A stretch of DNA of 64,000 nt from Scolanthus callimorphus. Taxonomy: Eukaryota > Cnidaria > Anthozoa > Actiniaria > Edwardsiidae. The stretch is taken from assembly GCA_033964015.1 (NCBI GenBank), contig CM066914.1:31665492-31729491 (forward strand), read 5' to 3'. The notes beneath the pieces were generated by a model that had not been told where the DNA came from, searched no databases, and saw only the letters and a program-made list of their open reading frames with translations. Position 1 is the first letter of the stretch. Every line of letters begins with the position of its first letter. Shown one piece after another: positions 1-12,629 of this stretch. The translations under genes and the position numbers were made by a program.

Positions 1-1561
1 CCTCTGGGAATGGGATTTCTATTTTCGGCCGATTATGCACTAAAATGGGACTGGGATTTCTGGGAAATGGGAATTAGACACCCCCCCTGCATTGATAACC
101 CTGTATTCGGTAACTTGGCTTTGCTTGTTGAAGTTACTCGTTAAGTGTAGGTTTTAAAATAGCTAAAAAGTAGCGTTTTAAAACAATTAGAGTTTTGCGC
201 ATGCGCTAATGACGTCATTGGTAGTGTACTTTTCATTTTCCCACGTCTTGTAACCCCCTACACCTGGGTTTGCTCGGATCAAAGTCCTTACACAGTGTAG
301 GCTTTGAGATGACTAAAAAAGTACCGAATTGAAACAAGCCAGTTTTTTTGGCAAAAATAGTATAGGTAGCACCCCACATGGAGAAGTTTAAATGCCAATT
401 TGACCTATATATAATTTGGCGGAGGTATAGAGGTAACAGAGAGATGCCAAGCGTTTTAGACACGCGAAGTCCCGCAGATAGCTCGAGAGGGGAGGGAAAG
501 GATAAGCGTATGTATCGAGGCAGGGGTGGGCAAAAATGAACACATAAATTAAAAATAATCAATATAAATTATGCTAATGTCGAGCGAGCTAACAATGGAG
601 TTTCGAGAGCTAACGTAGGAGTGAGTGACATCGGGTCCCCACTACAACTCGGGGTTACCATAGTAACCCACGAGTTAAAAAGGAGGCATGTTTGAATCAC
701 AATACTGATTAAGTACAAATTCATGGTCTAGTTGAAAGTATAAGTACAAATAATCACAAAGTGTTTTGAAATTTTGCTTGTTTGCACTTGGGATTTCATA
801 ATTATGCGAACAACAAAAAGGAAAGAGTTTGAGTAGGCTATCCTTGTGAGTTGATGTGTTGCATTCATTTTTTTTTGTTACAAGATTGGAAAAATACTTC
901 TGGAAAGGTGGTATGTTTATATGAACCAAGCCACAGGCAAGCTAGATATGACCTCTTAAATTCCAGGGTTTTTTCACAGTGCTTAGTGCAAATGGAGTCT
1001 ACAGGATGGGTTAGCTGATGCCCTGGAAAAAGTCTAGCCTACCTTCTTGCACCTTGTGTTGCAATTCATGTGTGAACCAGCCCTAGCATCAGCACCTGAG
1101 AACTAAAAAAAAAAACGGGACACCTACAGCTAAGTAGCCTTAGTCAGTAAAAGAAATTTACAGGCTTGGAGGGCTGGATCATCAAATACCATAACTGCTT
1201 AAAGTACCTTTAAAGTCCTCGAAACAGCATTTAAAATTCCACAGAATTTTAAATGCTTAACCTAAGTCTGAATTCTAAGATTCCAGACCTCTAGCAAGAA
1301 AATCAGAAAATCATTCATTTCATGGAATCTCTAAGACCAGGGACGACAAACCAGGGACTTTAAAAATCTGGAGATTGTCTTGAAATGGCTAAATTTCCTG
1401 AAATATTCCCGGGAGAAATACAGTAAATGTATGGCAGTTATCTTGAATTTTTGCTGGGAAATGAAGCAAAAACACTTGAGACGCCTGGCAAAACCGGGAG
1501 AGTTGACGTTCCTGTAAGACCCATGCAAGAAAAAGAAAGATGATAGTATCTTGTGCATAAT
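1..1561. other. Non-coding stretch, no gene recognised
   Basis: I see no convincing exon, RNA gene or complete mobile element here. The open frames are short, lack recognisable domains and sit in AT-rich DNA. The first 560 bases hold scattered direct words (for example TGTAGG near 145 and 295) but no clean repeat boundary. A host intron or intergenic region is the simplest reading. Confidence 0.5.
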
Positions 1562-2670
1562 AGCGGAACTCCCCGTGCCGAAGGCACGGAGTGGAGCCCC
1601 ATACGTATCATTCAACGTCACATGAGAAAGCAACCCCTCCAAGCCAAAACGATACGTTCAGCGGCTTACGAAAACATCGTGGGCTCTTATTTGCGCATGC
1701 GCACTTGCGTTAGTGGCGACCCGTGTACACAGCCAATCACAGTCCTTCTTGGATCACTGACCGCGCGCGTCATTTTGTCCTCCAGCACAGCGCCGCGGTG
1801 CTTTGACGCGGTGCTTGGCGAGGACACGGACCGGAAGTCGCTCCTTCATTTTCACGCCGAAAAAACTCACAAAACACGCGCCCGCGTCGGCTCACTCGAG
1901 TTTATTCAGACGAAATTTTTGTTGAGTCAAACTGAGACAAACTCAAAAGAATTCTCTAATGATTGTCAAAATACTTCGGATTCGATTCCTTCGCCGATAT
2001 TTCATAATATTGTTTAGTCATGAGGGACAGGAGTCAAACTATGAGGGAGTTGCAAAGGCTAGATTGCAGAATACCCGGCCCACGGCGAAGCAAGACTTCG
2101 GCGTTCTTCTGAAGAAAAACAACAGTTTCTTTCGTAAAAGCTGCAAACGACGTGTTCTTCGAATACTCATATGAGATCTACGAACAGGGAGCCAGAACTG
2201 GATTGAACAGGATTGACAATAACAGAAAATTTCAATGGTCTTGGGGGGGTATGGGGGGGGGGGGGGTCACTCAATATTTTCTGGAACCACACATTATAGT
2301 TTTGAGTAAGCTTGTCTTTTTGGCCCTGCTTTGCCTTATGTAAACAAGTCATTTCTGATATTCTAGCTTTGATTTTCCTTTGTCACATGTTAGATTTAGT
2401 TAGTACAATGAGACAAATACTATGTCAAGTATTCTTTGTTGTGGATTTCGCTGAAAATCTTATTTTTCATTTTTATTTCAAATAGATTATCTTTTGTCGG
2501 TCGTGAACTGCGACTTGTTAGCACATCAGAACGCGCTAATACTATCATTGCCATATAATGGTAACATGAATTTTCTTGATTGAAACTGTAAAGGTGAGCT
2601 CCCTGTGAGTAAGACGTGGGGTGTGTATGATTGGAGTTCCGCTTTTAGGCATTGCCTAAATCTATATATT
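1562..2670 (+). mobile_element. Helentron-like non-autonomous element RC-1
   Basis: The 5' end reads AGCGGAACTCC and the 3' side carries its inverted match GGAGTTCCGCT (2633-2643), followed by a hairpin TTTAGGC-ATT-GCCTAAA (2644-2660) and the terminal TCTATATATT. Just inside the 5' end is a second hairpin, CCGTGCC-GAA-GGCACGG (1573-1589). No target-site duplication is visible; the flanks are ...CATAAT and AGCATAT.... Subterminal inverted repeats, a 3' hairpin about 10 bases from the end and no duplication are what is known for Helentron/HINE rolling-circle elements. The open frame at 1553-2017 has no domain and is probably chance. Three other copies with both ends in this window (RC-A, RC-B, RC-C) support the boundaries. 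Confidence 0.75.
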
Positions 2671-3283
2671 AGCATATTCCAGGTAGAAGTAAATAAGAAA
2701 ATGTGCACAAGCGTTCCTCCCTGCCCCTTTGGAGTCAGATTGTTTTTTTATTTTTATTTTTATTTTTATTTTTTATTTGGTTTTACCCTGGGGTAATGTG
2801 CAACAAAATGTCCATCAGGGGTAATCTGCTTGCGGGGAAAAACGTCCTGACCCAAATGATTTTTTTTAATTGTCCGTAGGTAGGGTTAGAACTTTGTTTC
2901 TTTAGGATTAGCTTGTAGAAATGAGATCTACAAGCTAAATTGACATAAAAAATTGCACAGTGAATAAAAAGCATCTTGGCCAACTGAAAGACAAACGTGT
3001 TTTCACTGTTTTAAAGTATTTACTGTTGTAATAACATTTTTTGTCAACAATCAGGCCGAGACATTTTCTTTATTTGAAGGCAGCTTGTTAGGAAATGTGA
3101 GCGATTTTTTTCCCACGCTCTAAAAATGCAAAGTTAGCTTGTAGCAAATGTCCAGGGGTTGGGGGGATTTTTTTTATTGCCAAAGCCTGTTGTGCCTGAG
3201 AACTTTGTTATGCATGTGAGCAGAGAAAATCCCTTGCATTTTCTAGCAAATAATTTTTCTAATAAATAAAATAAAATGTCTTA

Positions 3284-3511
3284 TACCCCATTCACACCGC
3301 TGCTTAAACTAGTTTAAAGGTGGTTTAATTAAACTGGTTTAAATCCTTATCTCAAAAAGGAGACTGCGCCAAGGATCTGAATAGACTGTACTGTACATGT
3401 TACCAAGTGATCATTTAGCTAGTAAGAGTTTATCGTAGTAAGAAACTTGTGATGTTATCAGGCGAAGAAAAACCTTGTTTAACTAAACATTGTTTTGGTG
3501 TGAATGGGGCA
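3284..3511. mobile_element. MITE with TTA duplication
   Basis: The 228-bp segment begins TACCCCATTCACACC and ends GGTGTGAATGGGGCA, an inverted pair with one mismatch. It is flanked on both sides by TTA (3281-3283 and 3512-3514). A 3-bp TTA/TAA duplication is typical of PIF/Harbinger-derived MITEs. There is no coding capacity. The interior has partial inverted words around AAACTAGTTTAA. Confidence 0.6.
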
Positions 3512-4647
3512 TTAGCCTGATCTCTGTTGACAAAAAATGACATTTCCAGATGATTAAAAGAGTGGAAAATGCTTTTGTCTTTCAGCTGGCTGTGATGCTG
3601 GCTTTATTATCATGATACAATGTTACAGTCAATCATTATTGATCTCTGTCTATGATTTCAAGCCAATGCACACCCCTTTTCAGCAAAAACGTTTTCCCAA
3701 AACACAATGTAGTCTCATCCACAAAGCTAAGCTTCAAATATTGAGTTAATTAAATCTAATTTCCAATAGTCAAATTAAAGAGAGTTGCTGAATGAATCGA
3801 AGGGGACTGAAACATGATTCCAATGTGTATCATCTTATTGCAAGTACAAGGGATATGAAGTATAGATAGAGTAGTTTAAATATGATATTCTAGCGATTCA
3901 TGTGTTACATTTTCAATGGAGAACATGCGCCCTAAGCAAAGAGATGAGCAAAGCACTCAACTTTGAAACTAACTTACTTTAAAACTTACCTGAATATCGT
4001 ATCTTTCCTTCTTGAAGGAATCTTGATGCCAAAGCATTTCTGTCGTTAGAAACTTATTCAGCTCCAAGAATGTCCTTGAGAGGCGAGTCGTACATTGTTC
4101 TTTCCATGTACAAATATTGAGTTTTCTCCTAACAGTTCGAGCGACATCATGGCCAAATTCCGTGAGAATTGCGTGTCTATGACAATTTAATTTATTCCGT
4201 GTTGAGCTGTAACAAAGCTGCAAATCATTTTCCTTGCTTTTGTATTATCTAGAATGATTCATAGCTTGATTTTAAACCTCTTTCTTCCCTGAACAAACCA
4301 CTTTATCGATTACTCATCCTTCCCTGATCCCAGTCCATTCTGCCAGCAACCAACCAAAGACAGGTAACCCGAAGGCTTCATGTATCTTTTCCGAACATCT
4401 CCGAAAGTTCTTTCAAAGTTTTGTGCCCAATATAACAATGATACAAGCTACAAGAAACTGCAGATGGCGGACGAAATCTTGACTTGCACAAGGGCTGCCC
4501 AAGGTGAAGTGAATATGGTAACCCATGGCAACACACCATGTACGCACTCAGAAATAAGCCGACGGTACTTAGACCAGCGGCTGTCCAACGGAAAATACAA
4601 CCACTCGAAAGCAACTCGATGGGTTACTTTTATTTCATTTTCTTTTA

Positions 4648-4689
4648 TTTTCACACATTAGCCTATGGGGCTCCACAGGAGTTCCGCTA
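4648..4689 (-). mobile_element. Solo or truncated 5' end of a Helentron-like element
   Basis: Read on the minus strand this starts AGCGGAACTCC followed by TGTGGAGCCCCATAG, matching the 5' end of the copy at 1562 except that the GAA-loop hairpin between the two blocks is missing. The outside flank TCATAAT also resembles that copy's CATAAT flank. No matching 3' end was found to the left, so this is a truncated copy or a hairpin-less variant. Confidence 0.4.
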
Positions 4690-6611
4690 TTATGAGTAAA
4701 GAATAATGAAGAATCACAAGGGCTTTTGTGTACGTTTGTTTACACCCTACTACAAAGGCTCAAATGTCTAAAATGTGTCTTACTAACCATATCACATAGC
4801 TGTGGAACTCCTCCAGAGGAATGGAAACCAAGACTAGATAGAGTAGAAACCGTCATTTCGTCGACCATTTCGATGCCCTTTTCGGTCATTCGCGCCGTCC
4901 TACTCAGGCAGATCCCGCCAAGAGCTATACAGACACTGCACTGGCTATCTTTGCTTGAAATCAACTCATATTTTCCTTCATTACTTCATTATTCAGACTA
5001 ATTTTAGTCATTCGCGCTGCCCTTTTTTACCACTTCGTTCGAATTTCGAAGCGCGACCATTTGCGCTATGTAACCACGCATTCATTACCAATAAGCTAGG
5101 GGGCCTGGAAACGACAATTTACTTCCGGATTCACAAAACACTATACTTCTTATGTCAAATTACAGAAAACTCGAATTTTTAAAACGTTAAAGTGTTGTTT
5201 AACTTGTTTTCCATAGAGCCTAGCATGGGATTAGCGAATATGTGAATACTTTTTGAGTTATGGCCTCTGGATGGTTTAAAAACACACACAATCAAGCGTA
5301 AAAAATTCATTTTTTTAATTATCAGCAAACCCATGGTAGGTCTTATGCACAATGACTAGACGGTTATACTACCGCAAATTGGACAAATTCCACTAAGAAT
5401 TTGAAGACAAACTATAGGTTTGCTGTTTCGATGACATCACTATGACGTCACGCGATGACGTCATCATTTTCCAGAATGAACCTTTTCTGTAAAATATTAT
5501 CGTTATATATACACATTCCGCAGAGTTATGATTTTTTCATTGTTCCCTAGCAACGGCTCAAAAAGATAGGTAAATCCACCCTTAACCATTAATTTTTTGA
5601 AAAAATGGGTAAAATCAGGAAAAAATTCCCTAAGCCTGATAATTTAATGGATCAAACTCAAACTTGGCAAGTTTGTTCCACATGAAAAGCTCGATGTTGA
5701 CATGCACTTTGTTGCCATGGACACGGTGACGTGGACGTACTGAAGTGTCATCAATATGCTAAAAAACCGTCTCTCTTGAGGCAGCTTGCGGACATACAGA
5801 ACGAAGTTAATGTGGTGAAAATCAGAGTTTATATTAACAATAAAGCATTATATTTTATGGATCTAATTGGAAATGTTGCATTTAGATAAGATAACCACCC
5901 GAAAGATTGGTTTACGAATGGCACCTAAAGAAATACAACCTACAACCGGCAGCCGATAAAACATACTAATTTGACGTTAACAATTTGTAGTTTTCGTACT
6001 TTTCCAATTAGTTGAGCAAAATATGTTTACTCGACTGTTAGAAAAGCCTGATAAATACAAGAATTACGGATCATTAGTCTGTCCACGGCCGCGTTAAAGT
6101 CAGTTGATGTGAAGTTGCAACTCGGGAGGTAAGTTCGTTGCAGGCTAAAGTGGAAAACCACCAGCGGTTACCTTTCTAAGAATGTTTCCATAGATACAGA
6201 TGAAGCAAAATGGCGGACAAGATACGACTGAACTGTAGCGTTCCTGGTTTTTTCCTCCATATATTTCACATAAAATGCAAAAAAACACTCAAAATATAGG
6301 TGAAAAACTGTTACAAAGATGATGAAGAGGGGCCTCTGCGAAAATAATTTAGATCGCGCATTTATTTTAAGAGAAATAGCCTCTTTGTACTCATGCTCGA
6401 GTCAATGTTTCACCGTAAACACTGCTACAAATAAAGTTTCCTTGTCAAAAAACACTGCGCTATACTTTATACTCCGAAAATAACACGGTTATTAATTAAT
6501 CATTATCGTGATCTTGATCTCTGCGCATGACTTATGACGAAAATTCAGGCGGGAGTTTCAAAAATAAGCGCGGGTTGTGTAGTTGTGGAATTAACGAGTG
6601 TGCCTTAAATA

Positions 6612-8290
6612 TCGATATTTTTAGGTTTTTTAAGTTTTTTAGTTTTCTTAGGATTTTTAGGCTTCCTAAACAACATTTTTAGGATTTTTAGGATCCTTGA
6701 CTGTACTTCTTCGATAAAGGGCCTTTAGGATTTTTAGGTTTTTTAGTTTTCTTAGGATCTTTAGGTTTCTTAAACAACACTTTTAGGATTTTTAGGACCT
6801 TTGACTCTACTTCATTGAGAAAGGGCCTTTAGGATTTTTAGGTTATTTCGTTTTCTTAGGATCTTTAGGTTTCGTAAACAACACTTTTAGGATTTTTAGG
6901 ATCATTGACTCTACTTCATTGATAAAGGGCTTTTAGGATTTTTTGTTTTTTTAGTGTTTTTAGGATCTTTAGGTTTCCTAAACAATAGATTTAGGACTTT
7001 TAGGATCCTTGACTCTACTTCATTGATAAAGGGCCTTAAGGATTTTTAGGTTTTGTAGTTTTCTTAGGATCTTCGGGTTTCCTAAACAATAGTTTTAGGA
7101 TTTTTAGGATCCTTGACTCTACTTCATTGATAAAGGGCCTTTAGGATTTTTAGGTTTTTTAGTTTTCTTAGGATCTTTAGGTTTCCTAAACAAGACTTTT
7201 AGGATTTTTAGTATCATTGTCTGTACTACATCGATAGAGGGCCTTTAGGATTTTTAGGTTTTTTAGTTTTTTTAGGATCTTTAGGTTTCTTAAACAACAC
7301 TTTTAGGATTTTTAGGATCCTTGATTGTACTACATTGAAAAAGGGCCTTTAGGATTTTAAGGTTTTTAGGATTTTAAGGTTTCCTAAACATACTTTTAGG
7401 ATTTTTAAGATCCTTGATTCTACTACATTGATAGAGGGTCTTTAGGATTCTTAGGTTTCCTAAACAATACTTTTAGGATTTTTAGGATCCTTGATTGTAC
7501 TACATTGATAGAGGGCCTTTAGGATTTTTAGGTTTTTTAGGATTTGTAGGTTTCCTAAACAATACACTTAGGATTTGTAGGTTCCTTGATTGTACTACAT
7601 TGAAAAAGGGCCTTTAGGCTTTTTAGGATTCTTAGGATTTTTAGGTTTCTAAACAATACTTTTAGGATTTTTAAGATCCTTGATTCTACTACATTGATAG
7701 AGGGTCTTTAGGATTTTTAGGTTTCCTAAACAATACTTTTAGGATTTTTAGGATCCTTGATTGTACTACATTGATAAAGGGCCATTAGGATTTTTAGGTT
7801 TTTTAGGTTTCCTAAACAATACTTTTAGGATTTTTAGGATCCTTGATTCTACTACATTGATAGAGGGCCTTTAGGATTTTTAGTTTTTTAGGATTCTTAG
7901 GATTTTTAGGTTCCTAAACAATACTTTTAGGATTTTTAGGATCTTTGTCTGTACTACGTTGATAGAGGGCCTTTAGGATTTTTAGGTTTTCTAGGATTGT
8001 TAGGATTTTTAGGTTTCCTAAACAATACTTTAAGCATTTTTAGGATCCTCGATTGTACTACATTGAAAAAGGGCCTTTAGGACTTTTAGGTTTCCTAAAC
8101 ACTACTTTTAGGATTTTTAGAATCCTTACTACATGGATAGAGGGCCTTTAGAATTTTTAGGTTTCCTATACAATACTTTTAGGATTTTTAGGATCCTTGT
8201 CTCTACTTCATGGATAGAAGGCCTTTGGGATTTTTAGTTTTCTTAGGATTTTTAGGTTTCCTAAACACCACTTTTAGGATGTTTACGATC
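6612..8290 (+). repeat. Minisatellite array (TTTAGGATTTTTAGG words), left arm
   Basis: About 16 degenerate units of roughly 75-118 bp follow each other. Each is built from TTTAGGATTTTTAGG words, a CCTAAACAATA block and a GATCCTTGATTGTACTACATT block, ending in a ...AGGGCC block. Units vary in length through loss of internal TTTAGG words. The same unit recurs at 40786-41650 in the opposite orientation, so the two arrays form inverted arms around the central repeat domain. No coding function is implied. Confidence 0.85.
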
Positions 8291-9240
8291 CCAGACTTTG
8301 CAGTTTAAGAACGACGAATACTTAATGTTTGACTAGTAGAAACCATATTTGTCAGAACGTAGAATAAGTGATATTATGGACAACTGAAAGGAAATTGTGT
8401 ATAAATGATATGAGACGCTAGTCAGCGCGTGATTTTGATTAGTTGCTGTTTGAGAAGAAGGAATAATTGTTGGACTAGTGGAACCCATATTTGTCAGAAC
8501 GAAGAATTAAGTGGTATTATGGACAACTGAAAGGAAGTTGTTTATAAATGATGTGAGACGCTATTCAGCAGCGTAATTTCGATTAGTTTGCGCTTTGAGA
8601 ACGAGGATATTTCATGACTAAAAATCCTAAAAGGTGGTACCCATATTTGTCAGAACGAAGACTAATTTTTAATCGACAATCATAGACTTTGCGCTTTGAG
8701 AACGATTATTGTAGGACTAGTGGAACCCATATTTGTCAGAACGAGTAAGTTATAGTATGCGGCACGTTAATGTTGTGATTTGAAACCTGTGATTTTACTA
8801 GTAGAATGCATATTTCTGAGAACGAATAATAAGTTATAATTCACAATCAAATACTTTGCGCTTTTGAGAACGACGATTAAGTATGTTTGACTAGTGGAAT
8901 CTATATTTGTCAAAACGAAGAATAAGTTATATTATCGACAACTGAAGGGAACTTGTTTATAAATGATTATAAATGATGTGAGACGCTAGTCAGCAGCGTG
9001 ATTAGGATAGTTTGCGCTTTGAGAACGAGGAATAATTGTAGGACAAGTGGAACCCATATTTGTCAGAACGAAGATAAGTTATAGTATGCGGCACGTTAAT
9101 GCTGTGAATTTACTAGTCGAATGCATATTTGTCAGAACGAAGAATAAGTTATAATTCACAATCACAGACTTTGCGCTTTGAGAACTGCGAATAAGTATGT
9201 TTGACTAGTGGAATCCATATTTGTCAGAACGAAGAATGAG
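8291..9240 (+). repeat. Degenerate tandem repeat domain (left part)
   Basis: Units built from GACTAGTGGAATCCATATT, TGTCAGAACGAAGAATAAG, CACAATCACAGACTTTGCG and CTTTGAGAACGA are repeated irregularly. Another block around GACAACTGAAAGGAA and GTGAGACGCTAGTCAGC also recurs. The domain is broken at 9240 by BEL-1 and resumes at 40228 with ATGAGTTATAATTCACAATC, which completes a unit like the one at 9137-9186. It therefore documents the empty site of BEL-1. Confidence 0.8.
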
Positions 9241-9568
9241 TGTACCGGAACCGGAAACTAATTGTAAATCGCGCGATCGAACATAAGCGGTCAGCGGTAA
9301 TTCAGGGGAGAGTAATGGCGGCCCCCATGTACGAGGCGGTTGTTTGTAGTTTGCAAGAGACCAAAGTGTAAGTATTTTCTCGTTTTTCATTTTCATTTGT
9401 GAATCGGAGGCAGGAGAAATGATTGTAAACATACTATTTGTAATTTACACTTCAGGTTTCACCGATTTTCGTTCGATATCTGTTTGATGTCATTAAAATT
9501 GTCGCGTTGAAACGAAGTTTGTTCTCGTCACGTGTATACCGCCCCAGCAAAACGTACAACCCGCCACA
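9241..9568 (+). repeat. BEL-1 5' LTR
   Basis: Begins TGTACCGGAACCGG and ends ACAACCCGCCACA, 328 bp. The second copy at 39899-40227 reads the same except for one extra T in a T run. The preceding ATGAG is repeated after the 3' LTR. No primer binding site could be assigned with confidence in the bases after 9568. Confidence 0.93.
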
Positions 9569-9587
9569 GTGAAACACTATTGGAGCT

Positions 9588-9911
9588 ATGGAAGCATTTT
9601 TAGAAGTCAAGAACTTACGAAGCAAGGCTAAACAAGAGGTGACGACAGCTGCAAGGCGGCTCCAAGGTGCTTTGAGCCGCGAAGTTGACCTGGATGCCTT
9701 GGATGGTTTGTTCCTTGAGTTAGAAGATGCTTTTGACCGATTTTGTAAAATAAGTGAGGACTTTGAAGATACCGTATCTTCGGAGGAGTTAGTAGAACAT
9801 CGAGTGGTCAATGGAATGGGCCTAAAAGAGTATGTATCTGCTGTTAGACAAGTCTACGAGGATGCCAAGGAGAATTTTCTAATTGGAAAGAAGTTAGAAA
9901 GCAAAGGATGA
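9588..9911 (+). pseudogene. BEL-1 gag, N-terminal coiled segment
   Basis: A 107-residue frame starts at the first ATG after the LTR. It is rich in charged helical residues (EVKNLRSKAKQEV, then LELEDAFDRF), like the N-terminal helical region of BEL/Pao Gag; BEL-2 has a similar segment at its own N-terminus. It ends in a TGA overlapping the ATG of the next frame (ATGA, 9908-9911). Because BEL-2 carries the same region in a single frame, I infer a frame break near 9895-9911, although a true two-frame gag cannot be excluded. Confidence 0.6.
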
Positions 9912-11822
9912 CAGAAATCCAAGTTTTTCCTTTGATAGCTGCTCTTTCTAGATCATTCATCAAGATAAAGGAGCTTGCTGAAGGAATCGAATGGGACCTC
10001 AACAGGGAACTTGTGGATATACATTTATTACAACAAGATAAAAGTGAGTTAGACAGATTATCAAATGAAATGTGGGACAATATTTCTAAGCTGGGTTTGG
10101 TCGGGGGAACTGAGGAAAAAAGCCTCGAGGATGAAGAACATAACATGCAGAAGCTAGTGAGCAACCTGAGCAGAGAAGTCAATAAGTCTGTTCATAAGTA
10201 TCTTGCTAATAGAGGCGCTTTGGCTGCCAACCCAGTAGTATCACAATCAGGCACTCCCACCACAGGAAACCCATCAGTCCCACAGTGTGTTTCTGCCACA
10301 GGAATCCCATCAGTTTCTCAGTCCAATCTCCCAGATACAGGGAACCCACCAGCCCCTCAGATCGGGGTCACCACAGGAACCCCACCTGCTTCTCTGTACC
10401 CTCAAATTGTTCCTACCACAGGAACCCCATCAGTTTCTAGTTCCCCAGCCACAGGGAACCCACCAGTCTCACAGATTGTTCCTACCACAGGAACCCCACC
10501 ACCTTCACAGTACAGTACCCCAGCCACAGGGAATCCATCCTTCCCTCAGATTGTCCCTACCACAGGAACCCCATCAGTTTCTCAGTACAGTTTCCCAACC
10601 ACAGGGAACCTACCAGTTCCCCAGAGTGTTCCTACCACAGGAACTCCATTAGCCTCTCTGTACAATTGGCCCACCACAGGGAACCCAATAATTGCTGAGA
10701 GTAGTCCTTGGAAACGCTCGTTTGGTACCACCACAGGAACCCCAAATGCTCCATGGTCAAATGCTGGCTTCCCAGGAACCCCTATCCCTATACAGTCCAC
10801 TCAGAATCAGTGTAGTAATTACACTTTTGCAACCAGTCCCTATTGCATGACCACTCCAGACTAGGTCACCACAGGCTACCCAACAGATACCCGGTGGACA
10901 ACTATTCCTGGTTCTAATGAGACTCCACGTCGTCCAGCACAAGATAATTACTGGTCCCTTCGACATATGATTTCTTCAGGAACAAGTACATCCTTGAACT
11001 CTAACATACAGTTAAAGAAGATATCGCTCCCTACGTTTTCCGGACAAAGAAAGGACTGGCCCGAGTTTAGAACTGTGTGGAAGCAGTTAGCGGAAAATGC
11101 CTACACTAACCAAGCTGCACTGGCGAGCGAATTAAAGAGATCTGTTGAGGGTGAAGCTTTAGAAAGAATCAAATCCGTGTATGTCACCAAGCCTGAAGCT
11201 TATAATATTATGTGGAAAAAGCTTGAGGCTTACTATGATGAGACTAGTGCCAGTGTACAGGCAGCACTCGATGATATCTCAAAGCTGACACCGGTCAAGG
11301 ATGAGGATTACAAGGGACTAGTGCATCTAGTGGATCAAGTAGAATGTGCGTATGTGCAACTCGAGGAGTTGAAGAGGGTAGACATCCTCACCATGAGGGA
11401 TGATGACTTTGTAAGTGAGCTATTATCTCCACACTCCAAAATACAATGGATTAGAAAGTATCAGGAATTGTCGGTGGAAGAGAAGGTTCACCCTTTTCCT
11501 CATTTTATGAAGTTCTTGGAAAAGGAAAGGGAGACTGTTTCACGATTGGCAGAAAAACAGCAACCAAAGAGTCCATCGGAGACTGGTAAAGGTACAGGGC
11601 GTGGCAAAGGCCACGCCCACCAAAGAGACAGCACAGGCCCTCCCAAGTCTGGCAAGAAGTACTTCAAGTGTGCATTTCCCGCTCACCGTAGAGAAACTGT
11701 TAAGCACACAACAGAAACCTGTAAGGAGTTTCAGAAGTTATCGATCGCTGGCAAGCAAGGGAAACTTGAACTCTTAAAGCAAGTTAACGCATGTTTGAAA
11801 TGCTTCGGGGACCACCAGAGGA
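9908..11822 (+). pseudogene. BEL-1 gag: repeat linker, DUF1759-type domain, zinc knuckle
   Basis: The frame opens with a helical stretch, then a low-complexity region (about 10245-10780) of repeated TTGTP/TTGNP words separated by Ser/Gln/Val segments. A TAG at 10862-10864 interrupts it, but the same frame continues open through 10967 into a DUF1759-like Gag domain (LPTFSGQRKDWPEF near 11030). A Cys/His motif follows (CAFPAHRRETVKHTTETC). The second knuckle (ACLKCFGDHQ) is cut at 11822 by RC-A and its remaining Cys/His residues lie at 27273 onward in the correct phase. The role is RNA binding and particle assembly. The residues past 11822 belong to the inserted element. Confidence 0.85.
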
Positions 11823-12064
11823 AATATATAGATTTAGGCACTGCCTAAAAGCGGAGCTCCTGATGCATTAATCCATATATTATTACAATTCAAACACACA
11901 TTATTCAATGTTACGTGATAGTTTTATAACAATCTGAATTTGATTTTGAAATTTCGTATTTTATGTACAAATATACATAAATTAAGCATAAATGACTGTG
12001 TGGTCCCAGAACATACTCACCATCCCCCCTGAGACCCCTCCAATCCATTCTGAGTGTGCCGGTG

Positions 12065-12097
12065 TGTGCGTGCGAGGGGGGGGGGGGGGGGGGGGAT
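12065..12097 (+). repeat. Poly-G tract
   Basis: A nearly pure G run (GAGGGGGG... through about 12096) sits inside RC-A. Similar runs occur at 2253-2267, 17030-17048, 18438-18451, 18931-18962, 19187-19205 and 61204-61220, mostly inside Helentron-like copies. They may form G-quadruplexes, which is inference only. Confidence 0.7.
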
Positions 12098-12448
12098 GGT
12101 GGATGTTTTTTTTTCTGGAACGATACAAAGATTCCTAACTGTATAAAATACATCTTGTTGATATTAAATTCAGATCAGCTAATTGCAACCCCCGGAAAAT
12201 CTATTTTTTGATAAGATGTACCCTTCCCCCTTTTCAAGTCTCCAGATACACCCCCTCTCGTGCAATTTCCAGAGTGCAATACACCCCATTTCCATGGGTT
12301 GTCACCCCAGCAGTGCGGTTTAAAAATGAAATCAGCATTTGTTTGTTGATTCCTTTCGGTTAGATACTTGTGTTAATTCTATACTTGGTTAAGTGACAAA
12401 AATTAGACAAGAACAACTATCCAAAGGAATCATCACATGATCTGAATA

Positions 12449-12629
12449 GGCAATATTCCTTTTCAAATGGCCAGGCTTGGCTGAACACTCAAGTGAGGTT
12501 CATGCGGGAGATTCTTTTGTATCACATTTTCAAAGTTCCTGAGCTGGAAATAGCATAACAAACAAATTACCCACATGAACCTCACTTGAGTGTTCGTCCC
12601 CGTCTAGCCGTTTGAATACAAATATTGCC
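12449..12629. mobile_element. Palindromic MITE with TA flanks
   Basis: The ends GGCAATATT and AATATTGCC are inverted and lie between TA dinucleotides. The arms extend inward through GAACACTCAAGTGAGGTTCA (near 12493) and its complement TGAACCTCACTTGAGTGTTC (near 12576). At 181 bp with TA flanks it resembles a Tc1/mariner-derived MITE. It has no coding capacity. Confidence 0.6.

Larger units (their letters stand above)
2671..6611. other. AT-rich non-coding region
   Basis: Apart from the MITE at 3284-3511 and a reversed element end near 4648-4689, I see nothing that can be called a gene. Homopolymer T runs (around 2747-2780), a CRE-like cluster (TGACGTCA near 5440) and short frames without domains are present. 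The frames at 4380-5182 overlap on both strands and show no recognisable protein. Confidence 0.45.

Noticed and set aside
1553..2017. 154-residue frame in RC-1
   Set aside because: It starts outside the element boundary and has no domain; likely chance in a GC-richer segment.
4380..5182. Cluster of overlapping short frames as a possible host gene
   Set aside because: Frames overlap on both strands, no splice-consistent series or domain could be built.
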